The position numbers and the translations under genes were made by a program. A DNA stretch of 64,000 nucleotides. It comes from Myotis daubentonii. Taxonomy: Eukaryota; Chordata; Mammalia; Chiroptera; Vespertilionidae. The DNA lies in NCBI RefSeq assembly GCF_963259705.1, contig NC_081840.1, positions 152,704,282-152,768,281 on the forward strand, read 5' to 3'. Below are positions 1-9,670 of the stretch, piece after piece. Under the pieces are notes generated by a model that saw nothing but the letters and a program-made list of their open reading frames with translations, had not been told where the DNA came from and searched no databases. Numbering within the stretch: the stretch's first letter is position 1; each line of letters begins with the position of its first letter.

Positions 1-486
1 TTTCATGAGGCAAGGCGTGGGGCAAAACGACAGGCTCTGGACTGGGCTCAAACTTCACATTGTCTAAGAGTGTTTGGGAGAAATTGATTCCATCAGGTTT
101 TAATAGACAACACTGTGGGCCTGGCAGGGAGAGATGGGGTGAGATTGCCCGTCTGGAAGCCGTTACTATAATGAGGGTGGGAGACAGAGGGCCTAGTCAG
201 CTGTTCCTATGGGAAGAGGGGCTGGATGTCAGACATTTGTTCTCAGGCCAACACTCTTTCCCCCCACAATTCAAGTTATCTGATGGTTCTGTGAAGACTC
301 CCAAGGGAAGGCAGAAGACGTACACAGGTTGGCACCTGTTCTCCCCAGGGTCACAGTCCAGCCAAGAAGACATTATGCCAAGTGAAGCATGTTAACATTT
401 AGGTACTAAGAGTAATGGGCTTCAAAGTTGGTTACTGGGGATCTCCTTAGAGATCAGAGCACCTCTGTATTCTGAAGGCTTTAGGA
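1..486. other. Single-copy-looking sequence, no gene
   Basis: I see no recognised repeat and no coding signal here. The short open frames lack recognisable protein features. The last 8 bases are the left target duplication of the hAT element that follows. Confidence 0.5.
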
Positions 487-724
487 CAGTGATGGCGAAC
501 CTATGACACGCGTGTCAGAGGTGACATGCGAACTCATTTTTTTTTTGGTTGATTTTTCTTTGTTAAATGGTATTTAAATATATAAAATAAATATCAAAAA
601 TATAAGTCTTTGTTTTACTATGGTTGCAAATATCAAAAAATTTCTCTATGTGACACGGCACCAGAGTTAAGTTAGGGTTTTTCAAAATGCTGACATGCCG
701 AGCTCAAAAGGTTCACCATCACTG
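487..724. mobile_element. Non-autonomous hAT transposon (bat nhAT type)
   Basis: The element starts CAGTGATGGCGAACCT and ends AGGTTCACCATCACTG, which are 16-bp terminal inverted repeats. The flanking octamers ctttagga (479-486) and gtctagga (725-732) match at 6 of 8 bases, as expected for an aged hAT 8-bp target duplication. The interior is AT-rich and has no transposase. Non-autonomous hAT families of this form are known from vespertilionid bats. Strand is arbitrary. Confidence 0.88.
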
Positions 725-732
725 GTCTAGGA

Positions 733-3295
733 TGTACTTCTGGGGAACTCTCTGCCTAGAAGGAGAATCCTCCATGAATGTTTCACTCTGTTCCATAAAC
801 TGTTGCCTTGTTAACATTCTTTAAAGTCTCTAACACTTAGTGGTGTCATATAGCCTTTCCTGCTTATGCTTTGTTGTCTATCTGTGTAGGCCGTTGTATC
901 TTCCCTGGTATTCCTTTAAGATTTGTTTGAGAAACAGGAAAGAGTGCTTAACTCAGTGATTCTGCCAGGCATATGGCAGTTTAGATTATTCACTTTTGTG
1001 GGCTGCTTAGTTGTACATATTTTTAGAATTTGTCTCTTAAAAATTCATAAATTACAATAACATTCTGAGGTGGTACTCAATGACAATGATATTCTCAGAT
1101 AAGAAAGAAAAGTAACTGCCAACGATTCCAATATCACAATTGTTTTTCTTATATCACATGCCCTTGAAAAAAAATTAAAAACATAACAAATCTATCTTGT
1201 TTGGGGACAAAATAACTCAGGTATAAAGAAAAATTAACTACATATAAAGAGGGATCCTTTTTGCCTCCCTGCAAGTATCATTACCCTATAAATGACTTAG
1301 TATCGATAATTATAACATCAGTACAGTCCTTAGCACATACAGAAGCCTCAGAAGAGAGGTGATGTTTTTTGGCAGGATGAGTGCCTGCCCTATAGAGACC
1401 CATCCAGGACCAGCCCTCTGGGCCGGCAGTGGCCCAGGAGATGGCCAATGAGGACACCAGGTGACTGTTAATGGGAAATGCCCGTGCTAAGGAGACAGGA
1501 AGAGGGTTGGCCAGCTCCCAAGGACAGCACAACTGGCCAGAGGCCTCACTGGGAAGGCTTGTCAGCTCCTGTAATAGGGCTGAGATGCTCCATTGTTCAG
1601 AGAACAGAGAGAATGGCTAAAGGGCAGGAGGAAGCCTGGGAAAGAGGATTGATTTCCTGAGGGTTGGAGACCTCAGCCTTTCTTTATTGACCTTGTGGAT
1701 TTAGGCACCAACGGAATCCTCCTAGGCTATGTGAATGGATATGATCCTCTTCATGGCAGGGCCTCCTGCTAAAGGTAAAAACCCTCTGCCCAGGACCTAT
1801 GAGAGCCAAGCAAATTCACTGGGACCACTGACCACTGTGTTAAGGATGTGTGGTTATATGAGCACAGAGAGCATATAATTATACCTTATGCTGACCATGT
1901 CTTCATTCTGAAGAATCATAAGCCTTCATTTGCAGGAAGCCACTGCTTGCCAATACTGTCAGTGCACCAAGGAACTAGGAAGACCCATGGACCTTGGGTT
2001 TAGCAAGGCTCATTGTTGAGATAGTGGTGGCTCAAGGCAATTCCCTAACCTGATAATCTTTTTACTGTTTACCAAACTTTACCTTTGATATGCCTGTATG
2101 CATTGCTAGAGGGCAAGATGTGTATCTACAACTGAATAAAAAAGCAGATGGGACACAGTCTCAGGGGTGCCTCTTCAAGAAAGAAGTCTCCACCTGGCCC
2201 CCCATGCCTTCTAAATTCATATTTCTTGGATGGCATTTTCATTTGTGCATCGGCCCCTCCTTCAGATCCTGCACGCCACCGCAAAGGTTGCGGCACTCAT
2301 TAAAATCCTGCAAATGACAGTATTGAAATGAAAATAAAGCCTTTCAAATCAAGCCCTCTGGGTATTTCTTTTTTTTTGACATGTGTATGTAGCAAAAATA
2401 AAGCAGATGTTTAGGTGACTGTGATAAAAAGGTTTTTAAAAATCATCTTTGAAACAGTTCTTCACCACCCAGTCTTGCTCATAGCCCACCAGTAGACAAG
2501 GAGCCTATCAAGATGTGAGTGGCAAATTGTATAAGTTATCTGAATTGCAAAGCTGAGCTACTCTCAAGTCCACGAGGTCTCACTTCTTTGTGAGCCTGTA
2601 GCAAACTCCCAGCAGAGTAGAAGCTGCCCTAGGCAGTGAGTATTCTACAGGGCAGGGACTCCATGGTAGGGCCACCAGAATCTGGCTCCCTGAGGAGCCC
2701 TGGAGCTCACTGGTCACTTTGAGGTCACTGTGCTTACAAGGATCAAAACCAGTAAGTGCTCACTAGGGAGGGAGCTGCTCCCAGAAGGCGGGTCTGGACC
2801 AGAGACTGCACTTGGGTGAGGAGGTTGTGGGAAAGCAGAAGGGGTCACCCAGGTGCACGGACAGTCTGGAGCCTAGAGGGAATGGGGAGCCCTGTCCTGG
2901 AGTCAGACACCAGGAGGCTGGTCACACAAAGCCCAGTGCTCTCAGGCTGGCTGTGGTGAATGAAGAGAGGATGTGCTGGCATGCCTGGGGTGGTAGTGGG
3001 GGCGGGGGTGGCTTTGAGAGAGTGAAGGGCACATGACTAGTGGGACCCATGACCTACTGGTTGAACACACCCTTTCTTTCTTTGCTATGCAGTTGAAGAA
3101 TATGTGGAGTAACTGAGGGACTGAAAAGAAATTTTATTGATTGATTTGAAAATTTGTTTTGTGAGCTAATAGTACATCTTAAACATGAAATTCTAACTTG
3201 GTTTTTGACTTGGTCCTGATAATCTTCCACCAACCTTGACTTGCTTAAGTAAGTGTCTCAGAATTTAGGTTTACATGGGAAACTGACATCAAAGA
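733..3295. other. Mostly single-copy sequence, no gene seen
   Basis: About 2.6 kb with no element I can name. The part from about 1680 to 2340 ends with an AATAAA-type signal and could be an old LTR or transcript remnant, but I cannot assign it. No open frame exceeds 90 codons or resembles a known protein. Confidence 0.4.
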
Positions 3296-3510
3296 GCCAT
3301 TGATAAGCTCACTATGCCATCACAGGGTTTCACTTATGTGCTTCAGTTTCCTGATCTATAAAATAGAGATGATAATAAGCCCAAATTCACATGGCTATTA
3401 TGAAGATTAAGTGAGAAAAAACATAAAATGATTAGTGTATTGGATAACCAAAGAGGACACAATAACTAGTGCTAGGTATTAATATGGTTATTGTTGTCAT
3501 TGTTATTATT
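3296..3510 (+). mobile_element. MIR SINE fragment
   Basis: The run 'cagtttcctgatctataaaatagagatgataata', here quoted only as cagtttcctgatctataaaa, followed by a 'gaagattaagtgag' segment and a TTATTATT end, follows the MIR core and 3' order. It is an ancient, strongly diverged copy in consensus orientation. Confidence 0.75.
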
Positions 3511-4479
3511 GCTAACACTACGACCTCACTCACAATCCTATATGTAATGCATGCATGTGCCCCAGACATAGTCGTTGATGTAGAAGATATTGGATGATGT
3601 AGGTTTGGGAAGGGTGTGCTTCTGAGGTGACTTTAATTAATATTTTAACACACTATCATGGTCCCATAACAAACATCTGTTCTTAAAAGACGTGGCCCTC
3701 CTTAAAATCACAGCAATTTACTCTAAAATCCAAGCAGAAAAATGGATGACTCACGAGCTGTCTTGTCAAGTTATACGTACTTGATAATAATAGCAGGAGC
3801 AATGAGTTAATGTAATGCCACACTTTCTCCCACCAGGTGGATAACACCACTGGTGGCAGGAACAGCAGCTCTTATCAGCCCATCACTGAGGAGGCTGGTA
3901 GATTTGGAACAGCTCATGCCCCAATTTCTGGTTAATATTTTAAGTATCTGGACAGATGCTGTCCTATGAAATTTACATGGTAGAATTTATTTATTCTGTC
4001 ACTAATTGTGTCCACATATGTGTGTATCAGTAGACGCACACAAGCATACATAGGGGGTTGTGTGGATTCTGACCCTTGGGGGCTGATAACCTAGTGAAGT
4101 CAGGTGAGGAAAGAGCAGGGCACTGTGATGCAGACTAGACAGGGAAGTCCAGTCCACCTGCTGGTATGTCACATGTGATGAAGCAGCTGAGGTCAGGAAT
4201 CACAGGAAATGCACCTGTCCACGGACAGGAGCTACACTTTGAGGCCATGCCTATTAGTTGGTTTTGTGTTGGTTATTCACTCATTAGCAACGCTTATAGG
4301 AACTGGCACAGGCAACATCTCAGGACTGATGGAGTCCTGTTCTATGATCCAGTGTTATTGCAGACACCTAACATACGATAGACACCTAACACCAGACATC
4401 ACGATTCAAGCAGGGAGCAAATACCTAACTGCAAGCTGACTGGTGTCCTGGCTTAAATGAGGTTTATTTCCCAGTTCTA
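3511..4479. other. Unassigned sequence; possible conserved part near 3630-3830
   Basis: No gene. The interval around 3630-3830 is AT-rich with TTAATTAATA and homeobox-like motifs and has no repeat signature, so it may be conserved non-coding DNA. This rests on composition alone. Confidence 0.3.
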
Positions 4480-4665
4480 CCTAATGACCGCATGTATTGG
4501 GGGCAAATTCATGATTTTTCTGCACCTTGGCTTCCTTATCTACAACACCAAGATATTAACGGTGCTTCTATCACAGGTAGTTGTGAGGACTCCACAACAC
4601 TCAATTTGAAGCACACAGCTTCCAACAAGGCTGGTCCGAAGTCCTGGTGACAACACAGTAAGAGC
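4480..4665 (+). mobile_element. MIR SINE fragment, diverged
   Basis: The order 'cttccttatctacaa', 'ggtagttgtgaggact' and then a CAACAC end follows the middle and 3' part of MIR. The copy is old and weakly conserved. Confidence 0.55.
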
Positions 4666-4973
4666 AGCAATAACACATTAATCTGAGCAGCGATGCCAGG
4701 ATCCTATTCAGTCACAGAGGGTTGATACTAAATATGATTTATTGGAGAAGTAATATCTGGGTGTGAGGCACCTGAAATACGCAGGAAGCAAACCAGACAG
4801 GTTTCCATGGCCTGCAGACTGACTGGGAGAGCACATTTGCCTATTTCATTCCTCCTTGAAACTCCTTGTGTGGTTTCCAACTTCACAAAGAGTTCTAGAT
4901 GTGGTTCTGAACATGAGGCAGGGCCACCTGAGCTCAAGGCATCAGTGACCAAATGGAGAATGTTGTGATATAA

Positions 4974-5285
4974 CAGGTGGGTATTATCAGCTGGGTGCCA
5001 GGTAGGTATTAGGTAGGTAACATGTGGATATCTTGTGGGTAAGAAGTGAGTATCAGGTGGGTATCAGATGGGTATTAGATGAGCATCAAGTAAATATCAG
5101 GTAGGTATTATTAGGAGGGTGCCAGGTAGGTATTAGGTGGGTACCAAGTAGGTAATAGGTGAGTATCAGGTGGGTAACAGGTGGTATTATGTGGTAACAG
5201 GTGAGGATCAGATGACTATCAGGTGGGTATCAGGGGCATGTAAGGTGGGTGTCAGATGGATAACAGGTGAGTATCCGATGGCTAT
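4974..5285 (+). repeat. Degenerate 11-bp minisatellite with CAGGTG E-boxes
   Basis: About 28 units of 10-11 bp with consensus near GTATCAGGTGG. Seven units carry a perfect CAGGTG (4974, 5054, 5167, 5178, 5198, 5220 and 5264), and an inverted copy CACCTG lies just before the array at 4925. CAGGTG is the preferred site of ZEB, SNAIL and some E-protein factors. The array is diverged, so it is not recent. Confidence 0.85.
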
Positions 5286-5319
5286 GAATGTGTGGCCATC
5301 TGAACAAAGCCAAAGTCAG

Positions 5320-5575
5320 CAGCTTGCTCCTTTGTGATCTGATTCTAAGCCTCCTTTTTGTCTACTTCTCTCGCCACCATATGCATCTTCTGCAGTATGG
5401 TCTCATTCACTGTCCCCTAAGCCCTGAATGATTTTCCCCATCTCAGCCTTACCCAATGCTATCCACTTTTGAAACATGATTTAAAGACTACTTCCTTCAT
5501 AAATGCTTCTCTCAGTCTGCCCTCTCTGCAGTATGGAAGTGATAGTCCCTACTTCTGAAAACCTCACAGCATCTA
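5320..5575 (+). mobile_element. L2-like LINE fragment
   Basis: A pyrimidine-rich stretch with 'atttaaagactacttccttcataaatgcttctc' order (only partly quoted: gactacttccttcataaa) resembles the L2 3' region. Family assignment is tentative. Confidence 0.4.
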
Positions 5576-5735
5576 ACTTCTCTCTTGCTATTTTATATGT
5601 TTTGTATTTTGTTTATATTATATATATTTATGCTATATTTATAATATAGTTTATATTTAATGTTATTACATACACCTAAGTACTTATAACATTTATATTT
5701 ATGTTATGCTTAATGACATTTTACATTATATAACA
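5576..5735. other. AT-rich tract, Helitron target region
   Basis: A run of TTATA/ATATTTA words that contains almost no C or G. The five Helitrons that follow are inserted into or beside this type of sequence. Helitrons are known to insert between A and T. Confidence 0.7.
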
Positions 5736-6014
5736 CTAGATGCAGGCCTGGTGCACAAAATTTGTGCAATTAGTTGGGGGGGGGGGTCCTCAGGCTGGCC
5801 TGTGCCCTCTCACACTCCGGGAGCCTGTGGGGGATATCTGACTGATAGCTTAGATGGGGAGCAGGCCTAAGCCAGCAGACAGATATCCTTATCACTGTCA
5901 CAGAGGCGGGAGAGGTTCCTGCCACCGCAGCTGCGCTTGCCAGCCGTGAGCCTGGTGTTCCCCCAGTCACTCCACCGTTCAGTTGATTTGCATATTAGCC
6001 TTTTATTATATAGA
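5736..6014 (-). mobile_element. HeliBat-type non-autonomous Helitron (H1)
   Basis: Read on the minus strand it begins TCTATATAATAAAAGGC, continues AATATGCAAATCAAC and ends in CTAG at 5739-5736. Just inside the 3' end lies the palindrome TGCACAAAATTTGTGCA (5752-5768). An octamer-type ATTTGCAT lies at 5986-5993. The element has no coding capacity. A G11-12 homopolymer near 5775 is a local expansion. Confidence 0.9.
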
Positions 6015-6030
6015 ATTATATAATATGTAA

Positions 6031-6676
6031 TCCTATCTAATAAAAGAGAAACATGGTAATTAGCGTACGACTGCTACCCTTCCCATTGGCTAATCAGGGC
6101 GATATGCAAATTAACTGCCAGCCAAGATGGCGGCCGGCAGCCAGGCAGCTTAAAGCGAACATGAGGCTTGCTTGCTTTAGTGACAGAGGACTCCAACGTT
6201 CCCCGCCTGCCGCTGCCGGCCTCTGAGCTGCAACTCTAAGCAACTGTGTTACAAATATAGAAGCTAAACAAAACCTCAGAAACCTGCTTTACTCGCCGAG
6301 CTTCAGCCAGCAGGATCGCAACATTGTTTCAAATACAGAAGGTAAACAAAGGCCAGAAACCTGCTTTCAGCAGCGGAGGCCTAAGAGTTGGAGTCAAGCC
6401 TCAGAGCTAAAGCTGGCCCAGAATAAAAAAAAAAGAAAAAAAGGAGCGGTTGGGAGCTTCAGTCACCCACCAGCCTGAAAACAGCCCTCAGCCCCTCACC
6501 CAGACTGGCCAGGTAACCCAGTGGGGATCCCCACCCTGAAGGGTGTGTGACCAGCTGCAAACAGCCATCAGCCCCTCACCCAGGCTGGCCAGGCACCCCA
6601 GTGGGGACCCCCCACCCTGATCCGGGACACCCTTCAGGGCAAACCAGCTGGCCCCCACCCGTGCACCAGGCCTCTT
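6031..6676 (+). mobile_element. HeliBat-type Helitron with captured promoter-like sequence (H2a)
   Basis: It begins TCCTATCTAATAAAAG. The first 110 bp hold ATTGG, ATGCAAAT and CAAGATGGCGGC motifs. The middle holds two diverged copies of an approximately 75-bp segment (around 6252-6290 and 6328-6370, both ending AGAAACCTGCTTT). An internal run aataaaaaaaaaagaaaaaa (6421-6440) resembles a poly(A) with its signal, which suggests that part of a transcript or retrocopy was captured. An 82-bp unit then occurs twice (6476-6557 and 6558-6620). The 3' end keeps only one hairpin arm, GTGCACCAGGCCTCT, and runs straight into the next Helitron. Captures of gene fragments and promoters by bat Helitrons are established; the source gene here is not identified. 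Confidence 0.82.
6079..6134 (+). promoter_or_regulatory. Promoter-like motif cluster inside Helitron H2a
   Basis: ATTGG (inverted CCAAT, 6085-6089), the perfect octamer ATGCAAAT (6104-6111) and a full YY1-type site CAAGATGGCGGC (6123-6134) lie within 50 bp, followed by CpG-rich sequence. YY1 sites of this form commonly lie at CpG promoter start sites. The sequence shows the motifs; promoter activity is inferred. Confidence 0.5.
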
Positions 6677-7565
6677 TCCTATATAGTAAAAGGGTAATAT
6701 GTCTCCCGGCACAGGGATCAGCGTGACAGGGGGCAGTGCCCAAACCCCCTGATCGCCCTGCGGCTCTGTGTGTGACAGGAGGTGGGGCCACAACCTCCCT
6801 ATTGGCCCTGCTCTGTTCATGACAGGAGAAGGCGCCCCAATCCCCTGATCGGCCCTGCTCTGTGCCTGATAGGGGGAGCTCCCCAACCCCCTGATTGCCC
6901 TGCGGCTCTGTGTGTGACAGGGTGCGGTGCCCCAACCCCCTGATTGGCCCTGCTCTGTGTGTGACAGGGTGTGGTGCCCCAACTACTCCCTACCCCCCCC
7001 ATGGGCCCTGCTCTGTGTGTGACGGGATAGATCCATAACCTCCCCATCGGCCCTGCCGTGAGTGTGAAAGTGGCGGCGCCCCAACCCCCTGATCGGCCCT
7101 GCCCTGTGGGTGATAGAGGGCGACGCCACAACCGTCCCCCACTGGCCCTGCTCTGTGTGTGATGGGGGGGGAGCTCCCCAACCCCCTGATTGGCCCTGCT
7201 CTGTGCAAGACAGAGGGTGGCACCGCAACCTGCCCATCGACCCTACCTTGAGTGTGACAGGGGGTGGTGCCCCAACCCCCCAATAGGCGCTACCCTGAGT
7301 ATGACTGAGGGTGGCAACGCAACCTCCTGATCCGCCCTGCTCTGTGCATGACAGGGGTGGTCCCCCAACTCCCCAATCAGCCCTGCTCTGAGCCCTACCA
7401 GGGGCTGCACCTAGGGATTGGGCCTGCCCTCTGCCACCTGGGAGCGGGCCTAAGCCAGCAGGTCATTATCTCCCGAGGGGTCCCAGACTGTGAGAGGGCA
7501 CAGGCTGGGCTGAGGGACCCCCTCTTCCCCCTGAGTGCACAAATTTTTGTGCACCGGGCCTCTAG
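6677..7565 (+). mobile_element. HeliBat-type Helitron made largely of a minisatellite (H2b)
   Basis: It begins TCCTATATAGTAAAAGG right after the truncated tail of H2a. It ends with the hairpin GTGCACAAATTTTTGTGCAC (7536-7555) and GGGCCTCTAG followed by T, the canonical CTAG^T end. Most of the 889 bp is a 47-bp tandem array. The 3' 180 bp match the shared HeliBat tail, with 'ccagactgtgagagggcacag'-type sequence. No protein is encoded. Confidence 0.9.
6714..7395 (+). repeat. 47-bp minisatellite inside H2b, about 14 units
   Basis: The marker GACAGG or a variant recurs at 6725, 6774, 6821, 6868, 6916, 6963, 7021, 7066, 7112, 7161, 7209, 7256, 7303 and 7350. Most spacings are 46-49 bp, with one of 58. 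Each unit has the form GTGTGACAGGG, then GGTGCCCCAACCCCC, then TGATNGGCCCTGCTCT. Because 47 is not a multiple of 3, the array is open in all three minus-strand frames. Confidence 0.9.
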
Positions 7566-7584
7566 TATTATATAATATATAACA

Positions 7585-7848
7585 CTAGAGTCATGGTGCA
7601 CAGATTCGTGCACTGGTGGTGTCCCTCGCACCAGTGCACGATTTGGGCTGGGGAGGGACTGCGGGAGGGCTCCAGGGTGTGTCCAGCCCATCTCTCCCAG
7701 TCCCAATTGGCCAGACCCCAAAAGCAAGCTAATCTATATAACCAGTTGAAGCATCTGATCCCTGGTGGTCAATTTGCATCATAGCCATTGGTTGAGGAGT
7801 CAAACAAACAGTAGGACACTTAGCATGTTAGGCTTTTATTATATAGGA
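7585..7848 (-). mobile_element. HeliBat-type Helitron (H3)
   Basis: On the minus strand it starts TCCTATATAATAAAAGCC and ends CTAG (7588-7585). The 3' hairpin GTGCACAGATTCGTGCAC is at about 7599-7616. ATTTGCAT lies at 7772-7779. A CCCTGGTGGTC segment is a decayed copy of the CTCF-like motif of the family. Only 19 bp of AT-rich DNA separate it from H2b. Confidence 0.9.
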
Positions 7849-7890
7849 TTATATAATATAATTACTTTGCATCATAGTAATTATATTATA

Positions 7891-8207
7891 CTAGAGGCCC
7901 AGTGCCTGGGACTTGTGCACTGGTGGGAGGCATGGCCTGTGGGGATTGGCCTGCTGTAGGAGCGCTGCTCATCCAGGTAAGCCGAGTGGCTGTGGACCTG
8001 CCCCCTGAGTGACTGCTCCTGCTGCGAGAGCAGCTGCTCATCCCATTCAGCCAAGCGGTGCTCCCACTGTGGGAGTGCACTGACCACCAGGGGGCTCCTC
8101 CTGCATTGAGTGTCTGCCCCCTGGTGGTCAGTGCACATCATAGGGACTGGTCGACTGGTCGTTCTGGTCATTCCACTGTTCGGTCGCTGGGCTTTTATTA
8201 GATAGGA
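7891..8207 (-). mobile_element. HeliBat-type Helitron (H4)
   Basis: On the minus strand it runs from TCCTATCTAATAAAAGCCC to GGGCCTCTAG (7894-7891). The 3' hairpin has decayed. Two inverted CTCF-like motifs lie in the middle. A 16-bp direct repeat TTACTTTGCATCATAG lies on either side (7862-7877 and 8214-8229), which is not a Helitron target duplication because Helitrons make none. Confidence 0.9.
8084..8127. promoter_or_regulatory. Inverted pair of CTCF-like motifs in H4
   Basis: CCACCAGGGGGC at 8084-8095 on the plus strand and CTGCCCCCTGGTGG at 8114-8127, which is CCACCAGGGGGCAG on the minus strand. Both match the CTCF core consensus CCASYAGRGGGCRS or its first 12 bases. Binding is inferred, not shown. 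Confidence 0.5.
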
Positions 8208-8224
8208 TAATTTTACTTTGCATC

Positions 8225-8440
8225 ATAGTTTAAAGCCATGGACTTGGAATTAAATTCCATGGGCATGTACCCTGGCTCCCCCATGGCTCCCCCATGCTCA
8301 TTGAGTGACTTTGGATTTCCCTGTTATTTTAGGTCTCAGTTTTCTTATACTTTAAGGACTGCTGTGTCCTCCATCACATGGGACTGTCAAGAGGACTCGG
8401 GTATTTTCCTGAAGCCCCTCGCTCAACCCTTTCAGTGTTA
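8225..8440 (+). mobile_element. Diverged MIR fragment
   Basis: The order 'ccatggacttgga', 'gagtgactttgg', 'tctcagttttctta' matches the 5' to middle part of MIR. A local CCCCCATGGCT duplication interrupts it. Confidence 0.45.
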
Positions 8441-9670
8441 GTTCTGGTCTCCCACAGACCTTCAGCCTCCTGAGCATGGGAACAAGGCCCGTGACTTCAC
8501 AAAGCTGGGCCTGGGTCAGCCCTGTACACAGGCGCTGAGTTAGTGAGTGACTCACAGGGCCAGAGCCTGGCTGGTACCAGGGACTCTGGCAGTTCATGAG
8601 GACCCCACCCCGAATGCCAGCATCAGGAGGTGCTGCCTGTGTTTTGGGGAGCATCCAGATATCTTCCAAAGACATCTTTAGAAATGGTTGTTAATGCAAT
8701 CCTCATAAATCACAGTCAGCAAGAAAATGGAGCTAAGGACAAGAAAAGAACAATTACCAGGGAGGTCTCATTCCTTCCTAGAAACCTAGGCCTTAGAGGA
8801 AACATGGGTGTCCTTCATTGAGTGCACGGGCCTCAGACAAGCCCTCCCTTTGAGGGGGGCTCAGGAGCTGTGGGAGGGACTGCTCAGGGGAACCAGTGTT
8901 CCTTGGTCCCATGTACAATGAGGACTGGAAAGATCTCAGGGAAGACGCAGCACAGGGCTGTGAGAGCCTGGGTGGTCCACCCACCTCCCTCTGCTGTTTG
9001 GAGGGGAGTGGGGCTGGTCCTGGGGTAGAGCCAACCCCTCCATGCACAGTGGGCTCACACTCCTGGGACCCGGAGGTATTTTACCGCAGGCAAGCGCTCC
9101 ATTCCACGAGAGGTTCATTCCCAGGGTTCATTGTGCCTCGTGTCACTCAAAATCAGGTCCATTCTGCCCTCCATCGTATCTCTGCCTCACTTTCATTTTC
9201 TCAGTGCTTCTTCCCCAAATTAGCTATTCCTCTCAAAACCCTTCTGCGGGAGAGCCACTCCCAGGGAAGACCCTGGGGAGATGGGGGAGGAGAAGCTGTG
9301 GCTTTCCTTCTCCTCTTGGCCTCATCTCTTGACATGCCAATTCTCTCTCCAGTGATGAATGAGGAGGTGCCCAGCCTCTTTTGTCACTGAATGTTAAAAG
9401 CCATCACCCTTGGGCTGGCTGAGGGCACTGATGGCACCACAATGCATGCAGCTGCCCTGCTATTGCTTTAAAAATGTGCCTGAGTGTTGCTCTCTGCACA
9501 ATAAAACAACCCAGGCTGAGGCCAGGGTGAGGAAGTCAGATTCTAAGAGAATAGGGCAGCATCAGGGACAAAAGGAACGTCATTCTTCTGGCTCAGTGGG
9601 CCAGACGTTTGGTGCCAAACTCAGTCAGGGGCCGAGGAGCAGCACTGAGTCAGACACAGCTTCTCCTGAC
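8441..9670. other. No gene or named repeat recognised
   Basis: Moderately GC-rich sequence with scattered old-repeat flavour but nothing I can assign. The longest frame, 164 codons at 8896-9390, overlaps other frames and has no recognisable domain. Confidence 0.35.

Noticed and set aside
6488..7283. Several minus-strand frames of 84-164 codons with repeating motifs
   Set aside because: They are three frames of the same 47-bp Helitron minisatellite.
6714..7395. Regular repeats that could suggest a CRISPR-like array
   Set aside because: Whole 47-bp units repeat with no unique spacers, in a mammalian Helitron.
7862..8229. Direct repeats around H4 as a target site duplication
   Set aside because: Helitrons do not duplicate their target, and the repeats do not abut the CTAG and TC ends.
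8896..9390. 164-codon frame with overlapping frames on both strands
   Set aside because: No domain or conserved motif; overlapping frames in GC-rich DNA are expected by chance.
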